Both the position numbers and the translations under genes were made by a program. From positions 124,001 to 188,000 of the forward strand of contig NZ_BDJC01000002.1 in the NCBI RefSeq assembly GCF_002005565.1: a stretch of 64,000 bases of DNA, read 5' to 3'. Position 1 is the stretch's first letter. Every line of letters starts with the position of its first letter. Source of the stretch: Streptomyces sp. JHA26. GTDB lineage: Bacteria > Actinomycetota > Actinomycetes > Streptomycetales > Streptomycetaceae. This document shows, piece after piece, positions 1-10,595 of the stretch. The notes beneath the pieces were generated by a model. The model had not been told where the DNA came from. It saw nothing but the letters and a program-made list of their open reading frames with translations, and did not search any database.

Positions 1-174
1 CCGTACGTCGCCGTCCTCGTCCAGCGTGACGACGACCGGCTCGCCGAAGACCGTCACCATCAGGGAGTCACCGGGATGCGGGATCGCGGTGACCAGATCG
101 ATGAAGTGCCAGCCGGAGCGGTAGGCGGTGGCCATCTCGCGACGGAAGGAACGGTCGTCGGGTGGAGTGGTCAT
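1..174 (-). CDS. Partial CDS at window edge, possible Rieske-type protein
   Basis: An ATG-started frame stays open for 58 codons and leaves the window, so only the N-terminus is visible. It begins MTTPPDDRSFRREM and continues through GDSLMVTVFGEPVVV and LDEDGDVR. A strand-turn-strand pattern of this kind often precedes the Cys-x-His pair of Rieske [2Fe-2S] domains, but those ligands would lie beyond the edge, so the family is a guess. The start codon lies 5 nt after the stop of the upstream small peptide gene on the same strand, which indicates co-transcription and probably coupled translation. The coding call is firm; the function is not. Confidence 0.6.
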   Translation of the reverse strand, partial: MTTPPDDRSFRREMATAYRSGWHFIDLVTAIPHPGDSLMVTVFGEPVVVTLDEDGDVR

Positions 175-179
175 CGTGA

Positions 180-365
180 TCAATTCCAAGACGTGTCGTC
201 GGTGTGGTCCCCACCCACGACAACCGTGATCGACCCGGTGTTCGCCCGAACGTCACTGGACTTGCCGGCCAGGCCGCTCGCGGCCCCAAGCACCACAACG
301 GCGGAAAGAGCAGCGGCAAGTACCGAGCGAAGCATTCTCTTACTCATAGTCGGCTTCGTCCTCAC
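180..365 (-). CDS. Small exported peptide (61 aa)
   Basis: Encodes a short peptide with a typical signal sequence: Arg/Lys-rich start (MRTKPTMSKRML) followed by an Ala/Val/Leu core of about 18 residues. The mature part is only about 30 residues, acidic, and ends GGDHTDDTSWN. The GTG start is chosen because GAGGAG lies 8 nt upstream; an internal ATG would give 55 aa. It is divergent from a LuxR-type regulator and 5 nt from the next co-directional gene. No Cys is present, so a lanthipeptide core is unlikely. A peptide signal or RiPP-like precursor is possible by inference from the neighbours; I do not recognise the family. Confidence 0.7.
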   Translation of the reverse strand: MRTKPTMSKRMLRSVLAAALSAVVVLGAASGLAGKSSDVRANTGSITVVVGGDHTDDTSWN

Positions 366-440
366 TCGATGGTCTCCTCTTCCCCCGTCGGGTAAGACGA
401 TGGCTCATTCGGGCACGTCATGGCCACACAATCGGTGCAT

Positions 441-457
441 CATGTTCCTGCATGTTC
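441..457. promoter_or_regulatory. Direct repeat CATGTTC, 10-bp period, candidate operator
   Basis: CATGTTC occurs twice with starts exactly 10 bp apart, one helical turn, in the divergent region between the exported peptide gene and the first LuxR-type regulator, 22 bp before the regulator start. The spacing suits a dimeric regulator binding one DNA face. The binding protein is unknown; the adjacent LuxR paralogues are the obvious candidates. Confidence 0.35.
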
Positions 458-478
458 AGGACCCTGGGGGGTGGAAAA

Positions 479-1486
479 ATGGGGACAAACGGGAAACAAG
501 CGGCGCATCCCCATGCCATAACCGAACTTTGTGACGAAGGCAGCCGCCTCTACGTCAGCGCGCTGCGGGCCGGCCGCATCGCACGCGCGGACGTCGGGGA
601 AGCCCCTTGCCTGATGGAGTTCGCCCTGCTCCACCCGGATCCCGACGACGCCACCTGGCTGCGCCCCGTCCCTCCGACGGTCGCCCTGGCACAGCGTCTC
701 CACCCCCTCGAGCGGGAGATCACGGAACGCAGGCGCCTCTCGGTCGAACTCGCCGACGCCTTCGAGCCCTTCATGGCCGCGAGCGCCCAGAGCGCCGCGA
801 CCACCCACGCCATCACCGTGCTGGAGGGCAAGGATCGCATCAACGCGGCCCTGAACCTGGCCACTTCCGAATGTCACACCGAAGTCCTCACCGTGCAGCC
901 CGGTGGCCGCCGGCTGGAGAGCAACCTCCTGAAGGGCCTCGAACGGGACAGGCCGCTCATCGAACGCGGAGTACGGCTGCGGACGCTGTACCAGCACACC
1001 GCGCGGCACAGCCCCGAGACCCTGGCCTACGTGGAGCGGATCGCCAACGGCAAGGTCGAGGTCCGGACCATCGACGAACTGGTCGAGCGGCTCATCATCT
1101 GCGACGAGACGGTGGCCTTCATCCCGACGCGGGAGGACCGCCAGGTCGCCCTGGAGCTCCGCCATCCCGGACTGGTCCGGTACCTGATCAAGGTCTTCGA
1201 GTTCATGTGGGCCCGCGCCGTCCCGCTCAAGGTCGGGACACCGTACGAGACGGCCCCCGACGGCATCACCGACATCCAGCACTCCATCGCCAAACTCCTG
1301 GTCGAGGGCCACGTCGACGAGGCCATCGCCCGGCGCCTGGGGATGAACGTGCGCACCTGCCGCGCGCACATCGCCAAACTCGCGACCGTCCTGGGCAGCG
1401 GCAGCCGCGCCCAACTGGGCTACCTGATCGCGCAGTCGGGGATCCTCGAACAGGCCCAGGGCGGCCAGGGAGGGAGCCACCCGTGA
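479..1486 (+). CDS. LuxR-type HTH regulator, paralogue 1 (335 aa)
   Basis: Predicted cytoplasmic DNA-binding regulator. The C-terminal 60 residues form a LuxR-type helix-turn-helix (IAKLLVEGHVDEAIARRLG, then NVRTCRAHIAKL). The preceding part (about residues 100-250) contains TEVLTVQPGG and VRTIDELVERL and resembles the TrmB-like effector region found in actinobacterial LuxR proteins. There is no receiver domain with a phosphorylatable Asp, so it is not a classical two-component regulator. The ATG start is preceded by GGGGGTGG. The stop overlaps the next paralogue's start (GTGA), so the two are translationally coupled. The ligand is unknown; the exported peptide encoded opposite is a candidate. 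Confidence 0.85.
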   Translation: MGTNGKQAAHPHAITELCDEGSRLYVSALRAGRIARADVGEAPCLMEFALLHPDPDDATWLRPVPPTVALAQRLHPLEREITERRRLSVELADAFEPFMAASAQSAATTHAITVLEGKDRINAALNLATSECHTEVLTVQPGGRRLESNLLKGLERDRPLIERGVRLRTLYQHTARHSPETLAYVERIANGKVEVRTIDELVERLIICDETVAFIPTREDRQVALELRHPGLVRYLIKVFEFMWARAVPLKVGTPYETAPDGITDIQHSIAKLLVEGHVDEAIARRLGMNVRTCRAHIAKLATVLGSGSRAQLGYLIAQSGILEQAQGGQGGSHP

Positions 1487-2466
1487 CCGGGGGAACGCAC
1501 CGGCACGCACGGGAGGAGCTGTGCGAAGCGGGCCTCGGCCTCTACGCCCGCGCCCTGCGGGAGGGGCACCTGCCCGGCGAGGAGGCGGCCGAGGCGCCCT
1601 GCCTGGTCGACAACGGCCTCCTGCACCCGTCGGTCGACGACCTGACCCGGCTGGAGCCCGTCGCACCGGCCGTCGCCCTGCAGCGCCTGCTCCGTTCCTC
1701 GGAGGAGCGCATCGTCGGCGAACGCCGCCGCGGGCAGCGGCTCGCCGACGCCTTCGAACCCCTCATGCGACTCGAGGGGCCCACCGCCACGGGCGGGGAC
1801 ACCCCGTCCCTCAGGATCCTCAGCGGCAAGGAACGGACGAGCCGGGCCATCACCGAGGCCATGGCCGCGGGCCGGGAGCAGCTCCTCGCCATCCAACCGC
1901 ACGACGGCCTCGTCGCCCCGCCCTTCCACCACCACGAAGCCGCCATGCGACGGGACCAGGCGTTCCTCGACAACGGCGGCCGGGTGCGCGCGCTGTACCA
2001 GCACACCGTCCGCCACGCCCCCCTGGTCATCGGGCGCTACGAGCGCCTGACGGGCGACGTGGAGGCGCGGACCCTCGACGAGGTCACCGACCGCCTCGTC
2101 ATCGTGGACCGCACCGTCGCCTTCATCCCCGCCAGCGCCGACCGTTCACTCGCTCTGGAAGTCCGCCACCCCGCCCTGATCGCCTACTTCATCAACACGT
2201 TCGACCGCTTCTGGCACCTGGCCGTCCCCATGTACCCCCAGGCGGTCCGGCAGCCCACCCTCAACGGCATCACCCCCCGCCAGCGCGCCATCGCCGCCCT
2301 CCTCGTCGAAGGGCACACGGACGCCTCGATCGCCGACCGCCTCGGCATGAACGTCCGTACCGCACGCGTCCACATCGCCAAGCTCGCCGCCACCCTCGGC
2401 AGCGAGAGCCGCGCCCAGCTCGGTTACCTCATCGGACGTTCGGGGATTCTCGACCAGGAACGCTGA
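1483..2466 (+). CDS. LuxR-type HTH regulator, paralogue 2 (327 aa)
   Basis: Second copy of the TrmB-like plus LuxR-HTH architecture, closely similar to the upstream gene along its whole length (for example RVRALYQHTVRHAP and EARTLDEVTDRLVIVDRTV in the middle, NVRTARVHIAKLAATLG in the HTH). It starts with the GTG of a GTGA overlap, with AGGGAGG just upstream, so translation is coupled. Tandem paralogues usually arise by local duplication; retention of two complete copies suggests distinct targets or ligands. Its 3' end overlaps the 3' end of a third paralogue on the other strand by 38 bp. Confidence 0.85.
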   Translation: MTGGTHRHAREELCEAGLGLYARALREGHLPGEEAAEAPCLVDNGLLHPSVDDLTRLEPVAPAVALQRLLRSSEERIVGERRRGQRLADAFEPLMRLEGPTATGGDTPSLRILSGKERTSRAITEAMAAGREQLLAIQPHDGLVAPPFHHHEAAMRRDQAFLDNGGRVRALYQHTVRHAPLVIGRYERLTGDVEARTLDEVTDRLVIVDRTVAFIPASADRSLALEVRHPALIAYFINTFDRFWHLAVPMYPQAVRQPTLNGITPRQRAIAALLVEGHTDASIADRLGMNVRTARVHIAKLAATLGSESRAQLGYLIGRSGILDQER

Positions 2467-3451
2467 CGGAGGGCGAGCCGTCCAGGCCGGCCTGGGCGAT
2501 GCGCACCCCCAGCTGGGTCCGGCTCGTCGCGCCCAGGGTCTCCGACAGGCGGGCGATGTGCGCCCGGCACGTCCGCACGCTGATCCCCAGCCGCTCCGCG
2601 ACCACCGCGTCCTGGTGCCCCTCCGCCAGCAGCGCCGCGATGGACCGCTCGCGGTGCGAGACGCCCTCGAAGCCGGTGTCCGGGAGCGGCGCCGTCAGCG
2701 GGACCGCCAGGCGCCACAGGCGCTCGAAGACCGTCACCAGGTAGGCGATCAGCGCGGGGTGGCGCAGCTCCAGGGCCATCGTGCAGTCGGCGTTGGCGGG
2801 GATGAACGCCACCGTGCGGTCGAAGAGGATGAGGCGGTCGACGACCTCGTCGAGGGTGCGGGCCTCCACCGCGTCGCCCATCAGCTCCAGGTAGGTGAGC
2901 AGCCCCTGCCCGTGCCGGGCGACGTGCGTGTACAGGTCCCGCATCCGCACCCCGCGCCCGCGCAGCGCCAGCGCCCGGTGCAGCCCCTCCGACAGCTCGT
3001 GCTCGCGCCGGATGCCGCCGGGCTGGACGGTGAGCACCTCCGTCGTGCACGCCTGGGTCGCCTCGTCCATCGCGCCCTGGATGCGGGCCAGTCCGTCCAG
3101 CACCCGGATCGCCGTGCCCTCCGCGGCCGCCGGCGTCCGGACGTGCCGGCCCAGGCCCGCGTACCGCTCGAAGGCCTCCACCGCCGCGCCCACCCGCCGC
3201 TGACTGGCCCTGACCTCCTCGTGCACCCCGCGCAGCAACCGCGTCATGACCTCCTGCGGGGAGGTCGGCACGAGCCAGTCCATGTCGTCGGGGTCGGGGT
3301 GCAGCAGGGCCAGCTCCAGCAGGCAGGGCACCGGCTCCGCGTCCCGGCGCGGCACCCGGCCGAGCCGCACGGCCCGGGAGTACACGCGGTCCCCGGCCGC
3401 GCACAGCCGGTCGGCACCGTGTGGATGCTCCTGAGCCCCGTGCCCGGTCAT
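2429..3451 (-). CDS. LuxR-type HTH regulator, paralogue 3 (340 aa)
   Basis: Third member of the same local family, inverted and convergent with the other two. The effector-like middle (TEVLTVQPGG, EARTLDEVVDRLILFDRTV) and LuxR HTH (IAALLAEGHQDAVVAERLG, SVRTCRAHIARL) align with its neighbours. The ATG at MTGHGAQ is preferred because the upstream in-frame region is arginine-rich and not conserved in the paralogues. The C-terminal tail (about 20 residues, ending SPNVR) differs from the other two and is encoded antisense to the 3' end of paralogue 2, giving a 38-bp convergent overlap. Confidence 0.85.
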   Translation of the reverse strand: MTGHGAQEHPHGADRLCAAGDRVYSRAVRLGRVPRRDAEPVPCLLELALLHPDPDDMDWLVPTSPQEVMTRLLRGVHEEVRASQRRVGAAVEAFERYAGLGRHVRTPAAAEGTAIRVLDGLARIQGAMDEATQACTTEVLTVQPGGIRREHELSEGLHRALALRGRGVRMRDLYTHVARHGQGLLTYLELMGDAVEARTLDEVVDRLILFDRTVAFIPANADCTMALELRHPALIAYLVTVFERLWRLAVPLTAPLPDTGFEGVSHRERSIAALLAEGHQDAVVAERLGISVRTCRAHIARLSETLGATSRTQLGVRIAQAGLDGSPSVSVPGRESPNVR

Positions 3452-3590
3452 CGCCCATCCCACCCCCGGTTCCGGCCCTTTCCGCAGCGCAACTATGCGC
3501 GGACGGGACCGGGTCCGCAACACGGCTCCACGCCGGTCGGCGACCGGGGGACACCGGTTCGCACCGGTATGCCCGTGCGGTGGGCGACGG

Positions 3591-4709
3591 CTACTTCAGC
3601 CCGATCTCCGCGCAGTCCGAGGCGAACTTCGGCGTGCAGATGTCGGAGACCTTGTAGAAGCCGTCCGCCACGACGGTGTCCTTGATGTTGGCCTTCGTCA
3701 GGGCGACGACCGGGACCAGCTGCGCCGGGATGCCCTGGTTGCTGGGGCTGTCGACCCTGTCGCGGGTGAGCGCGTCGAACTGGATGTCCCGCCCCTGGAG
3801 GTACGCCACGACCATCTCCGCGGCGCTCTCGGCCTCCTGCGGGTAGGGCTTGTAGACGCTCATGTACTGCTCGCCGGCGACGATCCGCCGGACCGCCGAC
3901 AGCTCCGCGTCCTGGCCGGTGATCGGCGGCAGGTCGGTGACGCCCGCCTCCTCCAGGGCGTCGATGATGCCGCCCGCCATGCCGTCGTTGGCGGAGTAGA
4001 CGCCGTCGATGTTCTTCGCGCCGATCGCCTCGATCGCCTCCGCCATGTTCGCCTCGGCGTTCTCCGGCGCCCAGTCCTTGGTGTCGAAGGACTGGGCGAT
4101 GGTCACCTTGCCGTTCAGCTCGGACATCGCACCGGCCTTGAACTGCTTGGCGTTCGGGTCGGTGGGCGAGCCGTTCATCATGACGATCTTGTCGGAGGTG
4201 TCCGTCTTGCCGCCGAGCGCCTCGATGAGGGAGCGCCCCTGGACCTCGCCGACCAGTTCGTTGTCGAAGGAGATGTAGGCGTCGATCGGGCCCTCGGCCA
4301 GCCGGTCGTAGGCGATGACCGGGATGCCGGCGTCCTCGGCCTTCTGCACGCTCGGCGCGATGGCGTGCGCGTCCACGGCGTCCAGGACGATGGCGTCGAC
4401 CTTGGCGTCGATCATCTTCTGCATCTGCTCGGTCTGCTTGGAGGCGCTCGCCCCGGCGTTGGCGTACTCGACCTTGCCCTGCTCGCGGGTCAGGGAGGCG
4501 ATCTTCTTCTCGAAGTACGGGTGGTCGAACTGCTCGTAGCGCGTGTTCGCCGTCTCCGGGAGCAGCAGCCCCACCGTGATGTCGTCGCCCTTCGACGGGC
4601 TCGCGCCGTCACTGCTCTCCGAAGCGCCCAGCGCACCACAGCCGACCAGCGAAACGGTCATCGTGGACGCCGCCACGGATATGGCGATACGACGGATGCA
4701 GGAGATCAC
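3591..4709 (-). CDS. Sugar ABC transporter substrate-binding lipoprotein (372 aa)
   Basis: Extracellular sugar-binding lipoprotein of the periplasmic-binding-protein type 1 (ribose/xylose-like) fold. The GTG start has GGAAGG 8 nt upstream. A signal peptide ends in the lipobox LVGC, with the acylated Cys near residue 24. Family features: DDITVGLLLPETANTRYEQ at the first strand, VDAIVLDAVDAHAI, GIPVIAYDRLAEGPIDAYIS, and the hinge/ligand region GVYSANDGMAGGII. The arrangement resembles xylose-binding proteins. No ATPase or permease gene is adjacent, so it probably works with components encoded elsewhere. Confidence 0.9.
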   Translation of the reverse strand: MISCIRRIAISVAASTMTVSLVGCGALGASESSDGASPSKGDDITVGLLLPETANTRYEQFDHPYFEKKIASLTREQGKVEYANAGASASKQTEQMQKMIDAKVDAIVLDAVDAHAIAPSVQKAEDAGIPVIAYDRLAEGPIDAYISFDNELVGEVQGRSLIEALGGKTDTSDKIVMMNGSPTDPNAKQFKAGAMSELNGKVTIAQSFDTKDWAPENAEANMAEAIEAIGAKNIDGVYSANDGMAGGIIDALEEAGVTDLPPITGQDAELSAVRRIVAGEQYMSVYKPYPQEAESAAEMVVAYLQGRDIQFDALTRDRVDSPSNQGIPAQLVPVVALTKANIKDTVVADGFYKVSDICTPKFASDCAEIGLK

Positions 4710-4899
4710 TTCTGGTGCCTTCCGGACGCGGGGGCCGCATTGCAACCCAGGTGACTGAAAAGCCAACGCGTCGCCGCCGCCATCGTCAAGCGGAACCACT
4801 TAACGAGATGACAACACCACGCTCCGCAGCCGATGTGGAGACGGAGCGGAATCATCTCCCGGTTCCCTTTACACGCCTTCCACGCACAGGGCACGCGAA

Positions 4900-4933
4900 G
4901 GGGTCCGGAGGTTCGGGCGAACCTCCGGACCCC
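4900..4933 (-). terminator. Terminator of the dnaK-hspR operon
   Basis: A 16-bp perfect inverted repeat (arms 4900-4915 and 4918-4933) lies 11 bp past the hspR stop. It is GC-rich without a long U tract, as is usual in Streptomyces. Confidence 0.8.
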
Positions 4934-4943
4934 TCGCGCGGCG

Positions 4944-5399
4944 TCAGTCCGGCACCTGCTGCTGCCGCTTGGGCCGCCACACCACCAGCGCGCTGGTCTG
5001 CTGGACCTCCTGGTACGGCACCAGGTCACGGCGGTACGACGCGTGCACCGCCGCCTCCCGCTGCCGCATCGCCGTGGCCGCGCCCTCCAGCGCGTCCGAC
5101 AGCTCCGCTATGCGCGACTGGAGCGCGGCGACCTGGTTCTCCAGTTCGATGATGCGTTTGATCCCGGCCAGGTTGATGCCCTCGTCCTGCGACAACTGCT
5201 GTACCTGGCGGAGCAGTTCGATGTCGCGGGCCGAGTAGCGCCGGCCGCGCCCGGCCGTGCGGTCGGGGGAGACCAGGCCGAGGCGGTCGTACTGGCGCAG
5301 GGTCTGCGGGTGCAGACCGGAGAGCTGGGCCGCCACCGAGATGACGTAGACCGGGGTGTCCTCGGTCAGTTCATACGGATTGCGTCGACGACCGTCCAT
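4944..5399 (-). CDS. hspR: MerR-family heat-shock repressor HspR (151 aa)
   Basis: Repressor of the dnaK operon in actinomycetes; it binds HAIR operators with DnaK as co-repressor. The sequence shows a MerR-type winged HTH at residues 15-60 (SVAAQLSGLHPQTLRQYDRL), then a coiled coil (IIELENQVAALQSRIAELSD), and ends in a tail typical of HspR. The ATG at MDGRRR is chosen because AGGGAG is well spaced; a TTG overlapping the dnaJ stop has poorer spacing. It is the last gene of the operon, so the repressor is made with the chaperones it controls, giving feedback. Confidence 0.97.
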   Translation of the reverse strand: MDGRRRNPYELTEDTPVYVISVAAQLSGLHPQTLRQYDRLGLVSPDRTAGRGRRYSARDIELLRQVQQLSQDEGINLAGIKRIIELENQVAALQSRIAELSDALEGAATAMRQREAAVHASYRRDLVPYQEVQQTSALVVWRPKRQQQVPD

Positions 5400-5404
5400 T
5401 CCCG

Positions 5405-6592
5405 TCAAGCTCCCTTCGCGGCCTGGAACAGCTCCGCCCGCGGATCCTCGTCCGCGGTCACCTCGCGATACGCCTCGAGCGCGTCACGAGCCTTCCCCGT
5501 CAGGTCCTTCGGGACACTCACCTCCACGGTGACCAGGAGGTCGCCGCGGGTGCCGTCCTTGCGGACCGCGCCCTTGCCCCGGGCGCGCATGGTGCGGCCG
5601 CCCGGCGTGCCCGCCGGCAGCTTCAGCGTGACGGGCGGACCGCCCAGGGTCGGGACGCGGATCTCGCCGCCCAGCGCCGCCTCGGCGAAGGTGACCGGGA
5701 CGGTGACGGTGAGGTTGTCGCCCCTGCGGCCGAAGACGGGGTGCTCCTTGACGTGGACCACCACGTACAGGTCGCCCGCCGGACCGCCCCGCTCGCCCGG
5801 CGCGCCCTTGCCGCGCAGCCGGATGCGCTGCCCGTCCGACACCCCGGCCGGGATGCGGACCTGCATCGTCCGCGAGGACTTGGCGCGTCCGGAGCCCTTG
5901 CAGACGTCGCAGGGGTTCTCCGCGATCAGACCGCGGCCCTTGCAGTCCGGGCAGGGGTCGGTCAGCGAGAAGCCGCCGCCGGAGCCCCGGGCGACCTGGC
6001 CGGTGCCGACGCAGGTCGGGCACACGCGCGGCGTGCCGTTCTTGTCGCCGGTGCCCGAACAGGCCTTGCAGGGCTGCTGGCTGGACATGCGCAGCGGGAC
6101 CGTCGCGCCCTCGATCGCCTCCGTGAAGCTGAGGGTGACCTCGGACTCGACGTCCTGACCGCGCCGCGGCTGGGTCCGCGTGCCGGGGCCGGCGTGGGGA
6201 CCGCCGGCACCGGTGCGGTTGAACAGGCCCCCGAAGACGTCCCCGAGACCGCCGCCGAAGCCGCCGGCCCCGCCCTGGGCGCCGCCGAAGAGGTCGCCCA
6301 GGTCGAAGTTGAAGGTGCCGCCGCCCGCGCCCGGCCCCGGGCGGAAGCCGCCGTTGCCGAACAGCGCGCGGGCGTCGTCGTACTCCTTGCGCTTCTTGGG
6401 GTCACCGAGGACGTCGTTCGCCTCGGAGATCTCCTTGAAGCGCTCCTCGGCCTTCGCGTTGCCCTTGTTGGCGTCCGGGTGGAACTCGCGGGCGAGCTTC
6501 CGGTACGCCTTCTTGATCTCGGCCTCGGTGGCGTCCTTGGGGACGCCGAGGACCTTGTAGTAGTCCTTCTCGATGAAGTCCTTGGTGCTCAT
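5405..6592 (-). CDS. dnaJ: Chaperone protein DnaJ (395 aa)
   Basis: Co-chaperone that stimulates the DnaK ATPase and delivers unfolded substrates. N-terminal J domain (residues about 10-75) with the catalytic HPD in LAREFHPDANKG, a Gly/Phe-rich linker, then four zinc-binding CxxCxGxG repeats (CKACSGTG, CPTCVGTG, CPDCKGRG, CDVCKGSG) around residues 165-235, and the C-terminal substrate-binding region. Actinomycetes often carry two dnaJ genes; this one is in the dnaK operon. It follows grpE by 42 bp, and its stop abuts hspR. Confidence 0.98.
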   Translation of the reverse strand: MSTKDFIEKDYYKVLGVPKDATEAEIKKAYRKLAREFHPDANKGNAKAEERFKEISEANDVLGDPKKRKEYDDARALFGNGGFRPGPGAGGGTFNFDLGDLFGGAQGGAGGFGGGLGDVFGGLFNRTGAGGPHAGPGTRTQPRRGQDVESEVTLSFTEAIEGATVPLRMSSQQPCKACSGTGDKNGTPRVCPTCVGTGQVARGSGGGFSLTDPCPDCKGRGLIAENPCDVCKGSGRAKSSRTMQVRIPAGVSDGQRIRLRGKGAPGERGGPAGDLYVVVHVKEHPVFGRRGDNLTVTVPVTFAEAALGGEIRVPTLGGPPVTLKLPAGTPGGRTMRARGKGAVRKDGTRGDLLVTVEVSVPKDLTGKARDALEAYREVTADEDPRAELFQAAKGA

Positions 6593-6634
6593 CCCCGACG
6601 TCCCTCCTCTCCTGCGTACGCGTACGTCGTGACG

Positions 6635-9215
<2,581 letters not shown>

Positions 9216-9217
9216 TC

Positions 9218-10351
9218 TTATCCGTTCCTTATACGCAAGGACGCGCTGACCTGCGCTTCCTGCGGACCGGTGGCCTGACGAACCGGAAAATCCGTCCCTC
9301 GAAGGGGGGAGTGCACGCCGGTGCCGGGACGCGAGGCGGGGACCCGGCGCGACCCCCGGGCGGCGGTGCCCGGGCCGGTCCACCGCGGCTCGTACACCCG
9401 CACCCGCAGCAGTCCCAGCACCGTGGTGGCCGAGGCGCCCGCCACCCCCAGCACGGCCGCCTCCCCCACCCGGCCGACGTGCACGAGCACGCCCACGAGC
9501 ACCCCGCCGCACGCGCCCGCACCGAGCAGCACGACCACTCCCTGGGGGGTCAGCCCCAGCCGCCGCAGCCGGTGGGCGAGGTGGTCGGGACCGCCGCGCA
9601 GCGGGGACCGGCCGGCCAGCCGGCGCGACAGCAGGACGAGGACGGCGTCGACGCCCACCAGCGCGGTCAGCGCGAACAGCACCCCCGCGCCGGTACCGGG
9701 TGCCCGCCCCGCCCGGGTGAACACCGCGGCCCCGGCGAGCAGGAAGCCGGCGAAGAGCGCCCCGGAGGCCCCGAGCGCGATCCGGGCGGGGGGCCAGTTG
9801 TGCAGCAGGAACCCGGCCAGCGCGGCGGCCAGCGCGCTCAGCAGCACCGCGAGCCCGTCCATCAGCTCCGCCGCCGCGCAGACGCCGACGCCGAAGGCGG
9901 TCACGACACCCACCGCGCCGGCCAGCCCGTCGGCGTGGTCGAGCCCCCGGAAGGCCGTGGCGACCAGCGCGATCCAGACCGCCGCCAGCGCACCGGCCAG
10001 CGGCCCGGTCCCGTCGTACGGCACCACGCACGCCGCCGCGAGCGCCGTGCCGGCCAGCAGCCACCGCCGCCGCAGCCGCCAGAGGTCGGCGGCGAGGCCC
10101 AGCGCCCCGACGGCGCAGCCGGCGACGAGCAGCCGGACCACTCCCGTGCCGAGCGGGACGGCGCCCGTCCACTGGCAGGCGCCCGCGACCGCCCCGGTGC
10201 CGAGGACGACGGCCACGCCGCCGAGCAGGGGCACCGGGCGCGGACGGCGCCGGTCGACGAGGGCCAGACGCAGGGCGGACGCCCTCAGCAGGGCGGTGAG
10301 CAGGGCGGCGAGGAGGAAGGAGACGGTGGCGGCAGTGATCCCGTAGAGCAC
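9218..10351 (-). CDS. MraY/WecA-like membrane glycosyltransferase (377 aa)
   Basis: Polytopic membrane protein of the family that transfers a sugar-1-phosphate to undecaprenyl phosphate. About ten hydrophobic segments are visible. Family landmarks are shifted from canonical: FRGLDHADGLAGAVGVVTA replaces the usual NxxDGxDGLA loop, and GGPDHLAHRLRRLGLT corresponds to the WecA H-x-HHRL loop. The C-terminal 50 residues are a basic, poorly conserved tail. GTG start. It could act in wall-polymer or exopolysaccharide linkage; no sugar-pathway genes are adjacent, so the substrate is unknown. Confidence 0.75.
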   Translation of the reverse strand: MLYGITAATVSFLLAALLTALLRASALRLALVDRRRPRPVPLLGGVAVVLGTGAVAGACQWTGAVPLGTGVVRLLVAGCAVGALGLAADLWRLRRRWLLAGTALAAACVVPYDGTGPLAGALAAVWIALVATAFRGLDHADGLAGAVGVVTAFGVGVCAAAELMDGLAVLLSALAAALAGFLLHNWPPARIALGASGALFAGFLLAGAAVFTRAGRAPGTGAGVLFALTALVGVDAVLVLLSRRLAGRSPLRGGPDHLAHRLRRLGLTPQGVVVLLGAGACGGVLVGVLVHVGRVGEAAVLGVAGASATTVLGLLRVRVYEPRWTGPGTAARGSRRVPASRPGTGVHSPLRGTDFPVRQATGPQEAQVSASLRIRNG

Positions 10352-10524
10352 GGACCTAAAATAGGCCGAATATCACGATGTGCGATGAATGTCCTGTCCA
10401 GACCGGCGTGGCGGCGACGGGTGACGGCTCCCGGGCGGTCAGGGTTGCCTCAGCGACGCAGATCACCGCGGCCCTGACTACAGTGCGGCTGGAGATACGG
10501 GTAGTCTCGGACAGACTGCATAAG

Positions 10525-10538
10525 TTACCGCTTAGTAA
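10525..10538. promoter_or_regulatory. TTAC-N6-GTAA palindrome before the Fe-S oxidoreductase
   Basis: TTACCGCTTAGTAA lies 57 bp before the start codon, in an AT-richer patch of the leader. Short dyads of this type are common TetR-family operators for fatty-acid degradation genes, which fits the proposed EtfD function. The assignment is inference. Confidence 0.3.
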
Positions 10539-10595
10539 TGTCGGGGTGGGTGACGAACCCCCTCCCGATCCCTCGCAGGCCCGAGGAGCCCCCAA

